NCBI RefSeq assembly: GCF_032397745.1
Contig: NZ_CP135921.1
Coordinates: forward strand, 3,770,501 to 3,834,500
From: Bradyrhizobium prioriisuperbiae
GTDB taxonomy: Bacteria; Pseudomonadota; Alphaproteobacteria; Rhizobiales; Xanthobacteraceae
DNA length: 64,000 nucleotides
Direction of reading: 5' to 3'
The notes beneath the pieces are model-generated. The model was not told the DNA's origin and searched no databases. It saw nothing but the letters and a program-made list of their open reading frames with translations. The first letter of the stretch is position 1. Each line of letters starts with the position of its first letter. Positions 9,317 to 18,522 of this stretch are shown here, one piece after another. The translations under genes were made by a program, and so were the position numbers.

Positions 9317-9856
9317 ATGGGCGAGGGGGTTATGACGCGTCATCTGTCCACAGCCGTGCCCGCGACCGATCCGCGTCTCGATGCGGTGATGTTGCGTTAC
9401 GATATCGAGGCCTTCAACACCGCCTATGCCGAGACGCTGGACGAGCAGCGGCTGATGGACTGGGCTGAGATGTTCACCGACGACGCGCACTATGTCGTGG
9501 TCTCGCGCGAGAACTATCAGCGCAATCTGCCCGTCGGCCTCATCTACTGCGAGAACCGGGGCATGATCCGCGACCGCGCGTTCGCGCTGAAGGAGACCGC
9601 GATGTTCGCGCCGCGTTATCTGCGCCACCTGATCGCCAATCTCAGTGTCGGGCCCGAGCAAAGCGACGGCATCATCGTGGCGCGCGCCAATTACGTGGTG
9701 CTGCAGGTGCTGTTCGATCGCCCGGATGCCACGCTGCATCAGGTCGGCACTTATTATGACAAATTCCGTCGCACCGATCATGGCCTCAAGCTCGCGGAGC
9801 GGCGCTGCGTCTACGACAATCTGCTGGTGCCGAACGCGCTGTGCCTGCCGGTCTGA
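9317..9856 (+). CDS. ring-hydroxylating dioxygenase beta (small) subunit
   Basis: About 179 residues with the SnoaL/NTF2-like fold of oxygenase beta subunits: a helical start (LRYDIEAFNTAYAETLDEQ), then WAEMFTDDAHYVVVSRENY, and the C-terminal strand region KLAERRCVYDNLLVPNAL. It forms hetero-oligomers with the alpha subunit and is mainly structural. The start is ambiguous: a GTG at 9311 overlaps the upstream stop, an ATG at 9317 follows an AGGAAATGGGG stretch, and another ATG lies at 9332. The immediate contact with the alpha gene shows a single operon and fits two-subunit salicylate/anthranilate-type oxygenases. Confidence 0.88.
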   Translation: MGEGVMTRHLSTAVPATDPRLDAVMLRYDIEAFNTAYAETLDEQRLMDWAEMFTDDAHYVVVSRENYQRNLPVGLIYCENRGMIRDRAFALKETAMFAPRYLRHLIANLSVGPEQSDGIIVARANYVVLQVLFDRPDATLHQVGTYYDKFRRTDHGLKLAERRCVYDNLLVPNALCLPV

Positions 9857-9872
9857 TCGGGGATTCGTGGTC

Positions 9873-11306
9873 GTGAGTGGCAAAGACTTGTTGTTCAACT
9901 CGGCGCTGGACTTGCGCGAGCGTATCCGGTCGCGCCAGATATCGTCGATGGAGGCGACGGCCGCGGTGCTGCAGCGGATTGCGGACACGCAACCGACGCT
10001 CAATGCGTTCATCACCGTCGATGGCGACAATGCCTTGAAAGCGGCGGCTGAGGCCGATATGGCCGTAACCCGCGGCGACGATCTCGGTCCGCTGCATGGC
10101 GTTCCGGTTTCGATCAAGGACATTATCAACACTGCGGGCCTGCGCACCACCTGGGGCTCGCGGTTGATGGCCGACAACGTGCCTGACGCCGACGCCGTGG
10201 CGGTCGCCCGCTTGAAGAAAGCCGGCGCCATCATTGTCGGCAAGACCACCACGTCGGAATTCGCCCACAAGCTCCTGACCGACGCGCCGCTATTCGGCAT
10301 CACACGTAATCCCTGGGACGTGAGCCTCACGCCGGGTGGCTCGAGCGGCGGCTCGGCGGTTGCGGTGGCCGCCGGCATGGGTCCGCTGTCGCTGGCCACC
10401 GACGCCGGCGCCAGCACGCGGCTGCCGGCGGCGCTGACCGGAATCGTCGGGCTCAAGCCGACGCTCGGCGTAATCCCGCACAACCAGGTGCCGGATGGGT
10501 TCAATAACTTCATCCATCTCGGCGTGATGGCGCGCACCGTTGCCGACACCGCGCTGATGCTGGACGTGATCTCCGGGGAACACTCTTCTGATCCGCATTC
10601 CCTGGGGCGGCTGCGCCTCGATACATTGTCCGCGCTGGCCAGCGGGACAAAAGAGATCGGTCGCCTCAAGATCGCCTGGCGGCCCCTGATCGGCAACACG
10701 CTGCTCGACGATGAGATCCGGCGTGCCTGCGAGGAGGCACTCGATGTATTCCGCGAGCTGGGCTGCGTCGTTGATGTTCGCGACGATCCGGTCGAAAACG
10801 CCGAGCCGGCGTGGCGCATCCTGCAGCAATCGAACTGGGCGGCGCGGTTCTTTGCCAGGCTGGACGACGTGGAGGCGCAACTCGATCCCAGTTTTGTCGA
10901 CGGCATTCGCGCGGGCGGCGGATACTCGGGCCAGCAGCTTCTGCAGGCGACCTACAAGCGGACGCAACACTTCCGCACGGTGCAGGGCTGGTTCGCCGAT
11001 TACGATCTGGTGCTGACGCCCACCTGCAGCCGGCCGCCGCTGCCCGTCACAGCGCGCGCGCTCGACCCGATCAGCATCAACGGAACTGACGCCGGCGATA
11101 TGCGGCAGAGCTGGGTATCATACCTCAATCTGTTCGATCTGACCGGACATCCGGCCATCAGCATCCCCTGCGGCTTCACCGGTGCCGGCCTGCCGGTCGG
11201 ATTGCAGATTGTCGGCCGCTGGCATCAGGATGCGACTGTGCTTCAGGCTGCGGCAGCCTTCGAGGTGGCGCGCCCCTGTGCGCATCACGTGCCTCCTGAC
11301 CTGTAA
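9873..11306 (+). CDS. amidase signature family hydrolase
   Basis: About 477 residues. The Ser-cisSer-Lys triad is visible: Lys in HGVPVSIKDIINTAG, the cis-Ser in the Gly/Ser-rich GGSSGGSAVAVAAGMG, and the nucleophilic Ser in TDAGASTRLPAALTG, where the family usually has a GGGS variant. A GTG at 9873, about 9 nt after GGGGA, is the most likely start; the frame is open well upstream inside the beta-subunit gene. It hydrolyses an amide, releasing ammonia or an amine. As the last gene of the dioxygenase operon it may release the aromatic acid from an amide, or act on a pathway intermediate; the substrate cannot be read from the sequence. Confidence 0.83.
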   Translation: MSGKDLLFNSALDLRERIRSRQISSMEATAAVLQRIADTQPTLNAFITVDGDNALKAAAEADMAVTRGDDLGPLHGVPVSIKDIINTAGLRTTWGSRLMADNVPDADAVAVARLKKAGAIIVGKTTTSEFAHKLLTDAPLFGITRNPWDVSLTPGGSSGGSAVAVAAGMGPLSLATDAGASTRLPAALTGIVGLKPTLGVIPHNQVPDGFNNFIHLGVMARTVADTALMLDVISGEHSSDPHSLGRLRLDTLSALASGTKEIGRLKIAWRPLIGNTLLDDEIRRACEEALDVFRELGCVVDVRDDPVENAEPAWRILQQSNWAARFFARLDDVEAQLDPSFVDGIRAGGGYSGQQLLQATYKRTQHFRTVQGWFADYDLVLTPTCSRPPLPVTARALDPISINGTDAGDMRQSWVSYLNLFDLTGHPAISIPCGFTGAGLPVGLQIVGRWHQDATVLQAAAAFEVARPCAHHVPPDL

Positions 11307-11325
11307 CGAATCGCCTTGCTCTCAA

Positions 11326-11619
11326 TCAGCGTTCGGATGCAGAGATTGTTGGCCTTTGCGTCAGCAGGCTTCTTTTCCAGACGTTGACGGCCTTGTCCAC
11401 CGCAGCTCCGCCCTGGAAGATGAACTCCTCGACCTTGACGATGATCGCTGGAATGTCAGGTTTTACCGCGTCGACGACCTTGTGCAGGGCCTCCGCTTCG
11501 AGCTCGGATCGCACCGTAATGATCTTGTAGTCGTAGAGCTCCGCCTCGCCGAGCAGCTTCAGCGCATTGCAAACGTCAACAATTCGAGAAACGGGAACGT
11601 GAACCAGATAATTCGCCAT
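11326..11619 (-). CDS. small protein of unknown function
   Basis: About 97 residues from the ATG at 11619, which has GGAGG 7 nt upstream; the frame is open to 11667. The pattern of alternating strands and helices (YLVHVPVSRIVDVCNALKLL, then YDYKIITVRSELEAEALHKV, then IPAIIVKVEEFIF) suggests a compact alpha/beta fold without signal peptide or membrane segment. I do not recognise a family. It lies 19 bp from the convergent amidase gene, and 133 bp separate it from the end of the upstream TRAP operon, so it is probably transcribed alone or as a distal gene of that operon. Confidence 0.6.
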   Translation of the reverse strand: MANYLVHVPVSRIVDVCNALKLLGEAELYDYKIITVRSELEAEALHKVVDAVKPDIPAIIVKVEEFIFQGGAAVDKAVNVWKRSLLTQRPTISASER

Positions 11620-11752
11620 CAACAGCCTCCGACCGGCGACTTTGGACGAGTCTCCGCCGCTTGCCAATGTCGAATGAGGGCAGGCCGGCCATGCTGCGAA
11701 GCGACAATAAATCGCGCGCCTGTCATTGAACCAAATCTGTGATTCACGCGAC

Positions 11753-13843
11753 TTAGGCGATGGCTTGGCGACTACGTCGCATCAGCGATAACGCCAGCAG
11801 ACTGGTCGGGATCAGAATGGCGAGGCCGAGGCCCGTCACCTGCCATTGCGACAGCGGCATGATGCCGCCGCCGGGCGTCGCCAGCACGAATCCACCCAGC
11901 ACCAGCAGCACACGGAGCGGCCACTCGAGCACGCCGGTGCGCCTGAGATCGCCGATGCCGACCTGATAGCCCTGAATGCCGCCGCAAATGAATAGCGTGC
12001 CGATGCCCGCCAGCGCCATCAGTCCGAGGGCTGCGAGATAGGGGCTGTCGCCCTGCAGCACCAGAGCCGGGTTGAGCACGAAGAAGAACGGCAAGAAGTA
12101 GATGATGCTACCCACCCACATGGATTCCCAGCCGGTCTTCATTGCCGGTGATCCGGCAATGCCGGCGGCTGCGAACGACGCGATGGCCACCGGCGGCGTG
12201 ATCGACGACAGCATGCCCCAATAAAAAATGAACATGTGCACGGCCATGCGATTCAGCCCGAGCTTTTCCAGCGCGGGCGCAACCAGGATAGCGAGGAAGA
12301 TGTAGCAGGCTGTGGTGGTCAATCCGAGCCCGAGGATCAAGCTGGTGACGGCGCACATCACGAGCAGCAGGAAGGCGTCGTCGCCGGCAATGCGCAGGAG
12401 GTCATTGGCGAGGCTGGAGACGACCCCGGTCATCGAGAACGCGCCGATCAGCAGGCCGCAGCCGGCGAGGATGCCGACAAGTTCGACAAAGGTGCGGCCG
12501 TTGGTTTCGAGGAACTTTGCGATCGTGGAGAACGTCCAGCGCGTATCCCTGGAGAACAGCTGGTTCAGGATCAACAGCAGCACCGTGGCGTAGAACGGCG
12601 CATGGCTCTCGCGCTTGAAATACAGCAACATGACGATCAAGAGCGCGATGACGAAGATATAGTACCAGCCGCTCCTGATGGTGTCCGAGATCCGCGGCAG
12701 CTCGCTGCGTGGAATGCCCTTCAGGTCATGCCGCGCGGCATAGGCGTCGACCTGGAGGAACAGGCCGAGATAATACAGTGCGGCGGGGATGATCGCCGCG
12801 ACCGCAATCTCCGCGTAACTGACGTTGAGGAATTGCGCGATCACGAAGGCGGTGGCGCCCATCACCGGCGGCGCCAGCACTGCGCCGGTCGAGGCACAGG
12901 CTTCGATCGCTGCGGCATAAGACGCGCGAAATCCGCTGCGCTTCATCGTCGGAATCGTCATGGTGCCGGCCGTCAGCACATTGGAGATGATCGAGCCGGA
13001 CATCATGCCGAGCAGGCCGCTGGCGAGGATACAGACTTTCGCCGCGCCCCCGCGGAACGTGCCGCACAGCGCGAATGCGATATTGATAAAAAATTTTCCG
13101 GCCCCGGTCATCATCAGCGCGGTGCCGAACACCAGGAATCCGATCACGGTGTCGGCAAAGGCCTGGATCGGAATGCCGAGCAGGCTTTCGCCGGACAGCG
13201 TGTGATAGGCAGCGGCCTGCTCCAGCGTCGATTGGGTGCCCCGGAACGGCCCGAGCCATTTGGCGTCGGCGAAAAGCGGGTAGACGGTGAAGGGAAAGAC
13301 GCTGAGCAGCAGGCTCCAGCCGCCGGTTCGCCGCAGCGCCTCCATCAGCACGGCCCACATCACGAAGCCGCCGGCGATCACGGCTTTGGGCGCACCGTCG
13401 AATTCCCAGCCGGCCTGCGCGGCCTTGCGGATGTTCAGCATGAGCCAGATCGAGGCGGCGAACGTCAGCACGAACAGCACCACGTCGTACCAGGGGATGC
13501 GATCCAGCGGAGAGGTTTGTGTGCCCGGGAAAATCAGGAAGGTGAACGGCAGCATCAACGCGATCAGCAGATAGAAATATTCGGTGTTGAGCTGGGTGTA
13601 GTCGACGAAGAAGCGCAGCGCGAACTGCTGGTTGATGCATAACAGGATGGTCATCGCAGTGGCAGCGATCAACCCCCAGCGCCATCCGCCGCGCAAGCTC
13701 CGCACGCGGGTGACCTCGGCCTCCTGCATGCCGCCGGTGGCCGCATGCGGGTCATCGAACTCGATGCGCTTCGGGGCAGCATCGGGGACTGTCAGCGCTA
13801 CAGGCGCGAGAGAAGGGGAGCCGTCGGGCTGCATGCTGGACAT
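11753..13843 (-). CDS. TRAP transporter fused permease (small plus large membrane subunits, TAXI type)
   Basis: A 696-residue integral membrane protein with many hydrophobic segments spread over its length, after a soluble N-terminus of about 50 residues. The size and order match fused 4TM/12TM TRAP permeases. The DctM-like core is visible in the Gly-rich segments SGSIISNVLTAGTMTIPTMK and GAVLAPPVMGATAFVIAQFL and, later, the second repeat with GLGLTTTACYIFLAILVAP. AGGGA lies 6 nt before the start. Together with the adjacent TAXI receptor, 52 bp upstream, it makes a complete sodium- or proton-driven importer; TAXI systems are reported for small organic acids and amino acids. Confidence 0.9.
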   Translation of the reverse strand: MSSMQPDGSPSLAPVALTVPDAAPKRIEFDDPHAATGGMQEAEVTRVRSLRGGWRWGLIAATAMTILLCINQQFALRFFVDYTQLNTEYFYLLIALMLPFTFLIFPGTQTSPLDRIPWYDVVLFVLTFAASIWLMLNIRKAAQAGWEFDGAPKAVIAGGFVMWAVLMEALRRTGGWSLLLSVFPFTVYPLFADAKWLGPFRGTQSTLEQAAAYHTLSGESLLGIPIQAFADTVIGFLVFGTALMMTGAGKFFINIAFALCGTFRGGAAKVCILASGLLGMMSGSIISNVLTAGTMTIPTMKRSGFRASYAAAIEACASTGAVLAPPVMGATAFVIAQFLNVSYAEIAVAAIIPAALYYLGLFLQVDAYAARHDLKGIPRSELPRISDTIRSGWYYIFVIALLIVMLLYFKRESHAPFYATVLLLILNQLFSRDTRWTFSTIAKFLETNGRTFVELVGILAGCGLLIGAFSMTGVVSSLANDLLRIAGDDAFLLLVMCAVTSLILGLGLTTTACYIFLAILVAPALEKLGLNRMAVHMFIFYWGMLSSITPPVAIASFAAAGIAGSPAMKTGWESMWVGSIIYFLPFFFVLNPALVLQGDSPYLAALGLMALAGIGTLFICGGIQGYQVGIGDLRRTGVLEWPLRVLLVLGGFVLATPGGGIMPLSQWQVTGLGLAILIPTSLLALSLMRRSRQAIA

Positions 13844-13895
13844 GAAGATCCCTGGATATGCTTGAGCGATGACTGCAGCGACGGCTTTGCGGCCG

Positions 13896-15062
13896 TTACT
13901 CCTCGAAGCCGTTCGGCATGCCAGCCTTGGCCAGCGCGGCCTGCCGCGCCGCCATCCATCCCTGCAGGAATTTCGCCTCGTCCGCGGGTGGATTGCTCTT
14001 GCCGTACTCGGCCCAAGCCGATGTCAGCACCGTCTGCCGTTTCAGGAGGCCGTTGTTGTGGGCCTCGTTGTCATCGGTCCAGTGGCCTGCTTCCTTCAGC
14101 GCCTTTGCCGCGCCGGGATGCACTGGCACGACCCAGTTCATGGTCTGGGTCTTGACCGCAAGGCCGGTCGCGCCCGGCGCACCGTCCTTGTAGGCATCGA
14201 AGTTGACGATCATCGCCTTGGTGATCGCGTACACCTGATCGGCCGGTTGCGATCCGTAGACGGTCGCGATCGGATAGGGGTAGGTGCCGAGTTCGATCGG
14301 GTTCGATGGCGAAATTCCAGCACCGCAGGTGGCGACGAGTGGATTGAAGAACGCGCCGACCCGCTTGACCCGTTCCCATCCCGCCTTGTCGGCGTGAGGC
14401 AGTGGCGGCCAGATAATGCCGCGCGGCGAATTTTCCAGCTCCCGCGCCGGTGCCGTGATGGTGGTGGCGAACGCGGCGTCGGCGTCGTTGTTAATGACGC
14501 CTTTCCACATCGCGCTGTAGCTGGCGAACTCGACGATCTTGACGTCGTTCTTGGTCAGCCCGCCAAAGGCGATGATCGCCAGCGCGTTCTGGTTCAAAGC
14601 GGGCGAGCCGACCACGAAGCCGAGCCGCTTGCCCTTGAGATCCTTGATCTGGGTGACGCCGGTGTCCCGTGCCACGCCGACCGAGCCGGCGTTGCAGTCG
14701 ACCGACGACAGCGTGATCTGCAGCGGTTGTGGTCCCCATTCCTTGGCGCCGAACTCGAACACGCCTTCCTGAGCGAAATAGGCGCCTGATCCCATCCAGG
14801 AGAGCACCGCGCGGCCCGCGCGAAGCGGCGCCAGCCGCGCCACATCGTTGCCCGCCGGCAGCACGCGTACGTCGGATCCATATTTGTCTTTCATCATCTT
14901 GCCGACGGCGACCGCGATATTGAAGCCTGCGGTTCCGGTGTCATAAGCGGTGAACGACATGGTCGGCGGCAGCTTGAGATCTTGCGCGCGAGCGATCGTT
15001 GGACCGGAGAATGTCGATGCGGCAAGCGCGATCGAGGCAAGCGCAATGATCTGGCGGCTCAT
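13896..15062 (-). CDS. TAXI-family TRAP periplasmic receptor
   Basis: A 388-residue receptor with a clear signal peptide (hydrophobic residues 5-20, cleavage near ARAQ). TAXI features are present: SFTAYDTGTAGFNIAVAVGK, the segment DVARLAPLRAGRAVLSWMG, and IKDLKGKRLGFVVGSPALNQ. GGGAGGA precedes the ATG by 8 nt. It delivers its ligand to the fused permease encoded just downstream, and the two genes form an operon. The many aromatic and Asn/Asp residues in the C-terminal half fit a small polar ligand, but the ligand is unknown. Confidence 0.88.
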   Translation of the reverse strand: MSRQIIALASIALAASTFSGPTIARAQDLKLPPTMSFTAYDTGTAGFNIAVAVGKMMKDKYGSDVRVLPAGNDVARLAPLRAGRAVLSWMGSGAYFAQEGVFEFGAKEWGPQPLQITLSSVDCNAGSVGVARDTGVTQIKDLKGKRLGFVVGSPALNQNALAIIAFGGLTKNDVKIVEFASYSAMWKGVINNDADAAFATTITAPARELENSPRGIIWPPLPHADKAGWERVKRVGAFFNPLVATCGAGISPSNPIELGTYPYPIATVYGSQPADQVYAITKAMIVNFDAYKDGAPGATGLAVKTQTMNWVVPVHPGAAKALKEAGHWTDDNEAHNNGLLKRQTVLTSAWAEYGKSNPPADEAKFLQGWMAARQAALAKAGMPNGFEE

Positions 15063-15435
15063 GGATCAAGTCCTCCCCTTGGAATTATTCTTTTGATTGT
15101 TTTCGCTGTGCGAAATTCTTATTGTCTCTCATAATCATGTCATCGCATCCGGCCGATGGCAATGCCGTCGGGCGAGCGCCGCCATCGATGCCAAACCGTC
15201 ACTCAGTCAGATCGCTCAAGATACCATCACATCATTTTCAAAGCCGGTGTCGAACGTTTCTCTCAGCTGCCAAAAGAGTTCCTGCCTGAGCCTCGTCAGG
15301 TTCGGCGCGTAGAGGTAATCGAGATGCGAAGGGGGTTTGCAAAGGATGCACCTGTTCCAGGGACAAGTCCGCAATGGATTTATCGTTGCGGCGGCACTAG
15401 GATTGTGTCGCATAATGTTGGAAGGGCCGATCACG
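15063..15435. other. 373-bp divergent intergenic region
   Basis: This is the shared upstream region of the TAXI operon (leftwards) and the Sel1-repeat gene (rightwards). It is more A/T-rich near 15090-15150, where the TAXI promoter is expected. I see no convincing gene, repeat or strong hairpin in it. Confidence 0.5.
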
Positions 15436-16005
15436 ATGAGGAGCGCCGGGCACGATTGCCGTGTCGAAGGCAAAACCAATCCGGTGGGGCTTCGCACTCG
15501 GGCTGGACTGATCCGGGCCCTTTGTGTGATCCTAGCGATTGCCATGCTGCCGCTCTTGACGATCGATCCGGTCGAAGCCGCAACGCTTCGCCAGGGCATT
15601 TCCGCTTTCTCACGCCAGGATTATGCGGCGGCGACCCGGATCCTGATCCCGCTGGCGGAACGAGGCGATCCCGCCGCCCAAGCCTATCTCGGCTTCATGT
15701 TCGAGACCGGGCGGGGCGTGCCGCAGAACTATACCGAAGCTGCGTTCTGGTATCGCCGATCCGCGGAACAAGGATTCAGTGGCGCGCAATATTCACTCGG
15801 TCTTCTGTACGACAAAGGGCAGGGGGTTCCCAAGGACATCGTCGAAGCCAGCAAGTGGTTGAATCTCGCCACAGCAGCAGCGTCGGGAGACGGACGGGAA
15901 TTCAGGGTGCGGATCCGCGATGCGGTGACGTCGAAAATGACGCGGGGGGAAATCGCGGTGTCGCGGCGGCGCGCGATGGAGTGGCTGCCAAACCCCGAGC
16001 GTTGA
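15436..16005 (+). CDS. exported Sel1-repeat protein
   Basis: About 189 residues from the ATG at 15436, preceded by GGAAGGG; the frame is open to 15337. A basic N-terminus followed by a hydrophobic stretch (about residues 22-42, ending VEAAT) looks like a signal peptide or anchor. Two Sel1-type helical repeats follow, recognised by GDPAAQAYLGFMFETGRGVP and FSGAQYSLGLLYDKGQGVP. Sel1 repeats are protein-binding scaffolds. It is convergent with gspD (60 bp apart); a periplasmic assembly role near the secretion system is possible but not shown. Confidence 0.8.
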   Translation: MRSAGHDCRVEGKTNPVGLRTRAGLIRALCVILAIAMLPLLTIDPVEAATLRQGISAFSRQDYAAATRILIPLAERGDPAAQAYLGFMFETGRGVPQNYTEAAFWYRRSAEQGFSGAQYSLGLLYDKGQGVPKDIVEASKWLNLATAAASGDGREFRVRIRDAVTSKMTRGEIAVSRRRAMEWLPNPER

Positions 16006-16065
16006 CCGTTCGTCTTCGGCAACAATGCGAGAACAGGCTGCAGGCGGAGCTGCCTGGTGCCGAGA

Positions 16066-18387
16066 TCAGCGTGCGGGTCTGGAAGGAACCACCGGCACCG
16101 GCAGGCTGGTGCCCACCAGGCGGCCATTCATCTTGGAGCGCAACTCCTCCGCGATCATATGGGCGTCGAGGGCGTCGCGAACCACCGTTGGCCGAATGAA
16201 CAGGATGAGTTCGGTGCGTGAACGGGCATTGGTCTGGCGGCCGAAAGCGTCGCCGACGCCCGGAATTTGATCCAGCACTGGGATGCCCTGTCGTCCCTTG
16301 TCTTCCCGTTCACTGATCAGCCCGGCGAGCAGCACCGTCTGGCCGCTGACCACGGAAATCGAACTCTTCACCCGTCGCTGCGACACGGTCGGTGTCAGGC
16401 TCGTCGCCGGGGTTCCCGCCGCGACGTTGCTGATTTCCTGTTCGATGTCGAGCACCACATTGCCGTTGGCGTTGGCGCGCGGCAGCACGCGCAGGATGAT
16501 GCCGGTGTTGCGATAGTCGATGGTATTCACGACCGTGTTGTTGGACGTGAGCACCGTCGCGCTGCCGGTAGAGACCGGCACCTGATCGCCGACCTGCAGG
16601 GTCGCCGTTTGATTGTCGAGGACGACCAGCGACGGATTGGACAGCACCTTGACGTTAGTCACGCCGTGCAGCGCGTCCAGCACCACGCGCGGCGAGGCCT
16701 CCGATCCCACCAGCAGATTGAAGCCCGGCAGCACGCGGTTGATCGCAGCTGACGTTGCCGCGCTCGCGAGATTGTTGACCAGCGATCCGGTGTCGGGTTT
16801 CAGCCCGAGATTCTGGCTGCTGAGGAAGAACTGGACGCCATAATTGAGATTGTCGTTGAGGGTGACCTCGGCGATGGTCGCTTCGATGGCGATCTGGCGC
16901 TGCGGCCGGTCGATCTGCCGGATCGTCTGTTCGATAATGCGGTGCGCTTCCCGGTTGGCGTACACCAGGATCGAGTTGTTGGTCGTATCAGCGGTGATCC
17001 GCACGTTTGGCAGGATGCCGGCAGGGCGCGCGTTGTTGGTGCCAGCCCCGCCTGCGGCGCTGAGATCCTGCGCGGGAACTCCGGTGTCTGCCGGACTCGT
17101 CCCCGGGTTGTTGGCGCCACGGATATTGGCGTTCAATGTCACCTGGCTGCCCGGACTTGCCGGCGGCACGCCGCTCAAGGCCACCAGTGGCGCCGGCGGC
17201 GAGGAGGCGGACGAGATCCCCGATCCCGGCGAGATCTGGCTGGATGCGCCGTCCAGGGTTCCGCCGGCTTTCTGCCCCACCAGAATTTCGTTGAGCAGGG
17301 CCGTGACTTGTCGCGAATTGCCGTAGCGCAGCGGGTAAACCTTGAGGTTGGTGCCGTCCATGTCGGCCTGGTCTAGCCGCGCCACCCATGTTCCGGCGCG
17401 CTTGAGGAATTCCGGCTTCTGGCTCACCACCAGAATCGAATTCAGCCGGGCGATGGGCTGGAACTTGATCATGCTCTGGGACATGCCGCCTTCGCCGGAA
17501 TCCATGATCTTTTCGATCTCGGAAATCACCGGTTCCGGTGCGCTGTTGCGGAGCGGGAAAATGCCCACCGACTGGCCGCGCATCCAGTCCGCATCGAAGC
17601 TCTGAATGGTCTCGATCGCGGCATTCCGGTCAGCACCGCTGCCCTGGATGATCAGGGTGTTGCGGGCGACATCCGGGCGGATCGTATTCGCCTTGACGCC
17701 AAAGGCGTCGAGCAGCTTGAAGACGTTTTGTGCCGAGACGTAGCGCAGCGGCACGACGCTGATGCCCTGGCCCGGCTCTGCCGTCGCGGTCCGGTCGATG
17801 CCGCCGCTTCCGCCAGCTTCGTTCGCAGGGATCAGGCGATAGCCGCCGTTGCGGTCTTTTACCAGAGCGACGTTCGACATCCGCAGCGCATTTTCCAGCA
17901 CATACAGCGCATCGACCTTGGGAATCGGACGAACCGACGCCAGCGTCACCGTGCCCTGGACCCGTGGATCGATGCTGTAGCCGACACCCATGATGTCGCC
18001 GAGAATGACTTTTGCGACGGTTGCGACGGGCGCGTTGTCGAAGTTGAGATCGAAGCCGCCGCCACTGCTGGCCGCCTCGTTTGCGGCTGCTGCTGAATTC
18101 GGGCCGCGCGTGCCTTCGCTCAGATAAATCGCCGGCTGCCGGGAGGCGCCGGGGCTCAATGACGTTTCACCGCTCGCGATGGTCTGGCGCGGCTCCAGGT
18201 CCAGCGCGCGGATCTTGTCGGTGATGTCCTGGGCGCGCGGATCTTTCGGATTGCTCTCCAGCGCCTGGTCCGACGTGATGCAGGCGGTGAGCAGACAACC
18301 GAAGACAAAAAGAAGCAGCGTTCCAGTCAACCCTGAACGCAGGCGCGGAAGCAGGTGAGCCACCTTCAACAAAATACGCCTATCCAC
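16066..18387 (-). CDS. gspD: type II secretion outer-membrane secretin GspD
   Basis: A 773-residue secretin. The start appears to be a GTG at 18387. A signal sequence ends in a lipobox (CLLTAC), so it is probably a lipoprotein and may self-target to the outer membrane. N-domains follow: N0 around FDLNFDNAPVATVAKVILGD, then N1-N3 with YVSAQNVFKLLDAFGVK and LKVYPLRYGNSRQVTALLNE. A Ser/Gly/Pro-rich insert separates the N3 halves. The C-terminal secretin domain has VGDQVPVSTGSAT, TGIILRVLPRANANG and LILFIRPTVVRD. It forms the outer-membrane channel. It is transcribed divergently from gspE, so the system is split over two units with a shared 135-bp promoter region. Confidence 0.94.
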   Translation of the reverse strand: MDRRILLKVAHLLPRLRSGLTGTLLLFVFGCLLTACITSDQALESNPKDPRAQDITDKIRALDLEPRQTIASGETSLSPGASRQPAIYLSEGTRGPNSAAAANEAASSGGGFDLNFDNAPVATVAKVILGDIMGVGYSIDPRVQGTVTLASVRPIPKVDALYVLENALRMSNVALVKDRNGGYRLIPANEAGGSGGIDRTATAEPGQGISVVPLRYVSAQNVFKLLDAFGVKANTIRPDVARNTLIIQGSGADRNAAIETIQSFDADWMRGQSVGIFPLRNSAPEPVISEIEKIMDSGEGGMSQSMIKFQPIARLNSILVVSQKPEFLKRAGTWVARLDQADMDGTNLKVYPLRYGNSRQVTALLNEILVGQKAGGTLDGASSQISPGSGISSASSPPAPLVALSGVPPASPGSQVTLNANIRGANNPGTSPADTGVPAQDLSAAGGAGTNNARPAGILPNVRITADTTNNSILVYANREAHRIIEQTIRQIDRPQRQIAIEATIAEVTLNDNLNYGVQFFLSSQNLGLKPDTGSLVNNLASAATSAAINRVLPGFNLLVGSEASPRVVLDALHGVTNVKVLSNPSLVVLDNQTATLQVGDQVPVSTGSATVLTSNNTVVNTIDYRNTGIILRVLPRANANGNVVLDIEQEISNVAAGTPATSLTPTVSQRRVKSSISVVSGQTVLLAGLISEREDKGRQGIPVLDQIPGVGDAFGRQTNARSRTELILFIRPTVVRDALDAHMIAEELRSKMNGRLVGTSLPVPVVPSRPAR

Positions 18388-18441
18388 GCTACGGTGAACT
18401 GAAAAACAGCAGGCTTAAGTAAGAGCAAGTTTTGCAGAAAA

Positions 18442-18471
18442 TTGACACCTTCATTATGTTTTTGCTAAAGA
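18442..18471 (+). promoter_or_regulatory. candidate promoter of the gspE operon
   Basis: TTGACA at 18442-18447 and TAAAGA at 18466-18471, spaced 18 bp, lie in an A/T-rich stretch about 50 bp before gspE. The -35 box is a perfect match to the consensus; the -10 box is moderate. Confidence 0.45.
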
Positions 18472-18522
18472 ATTATGTCAACAGGCTATTGAATCCGATT
18501 TCCACAAGCGATCTCTTTTCCA

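Noticed and set aside
8681..10906. Minus-strand open frame of 741 codons opposite the dioxygenase and amidase genes
   Set aside because: Antisense shadow with low-complexity Ser/Arg composition; the plus-strand genes have clear motifs.
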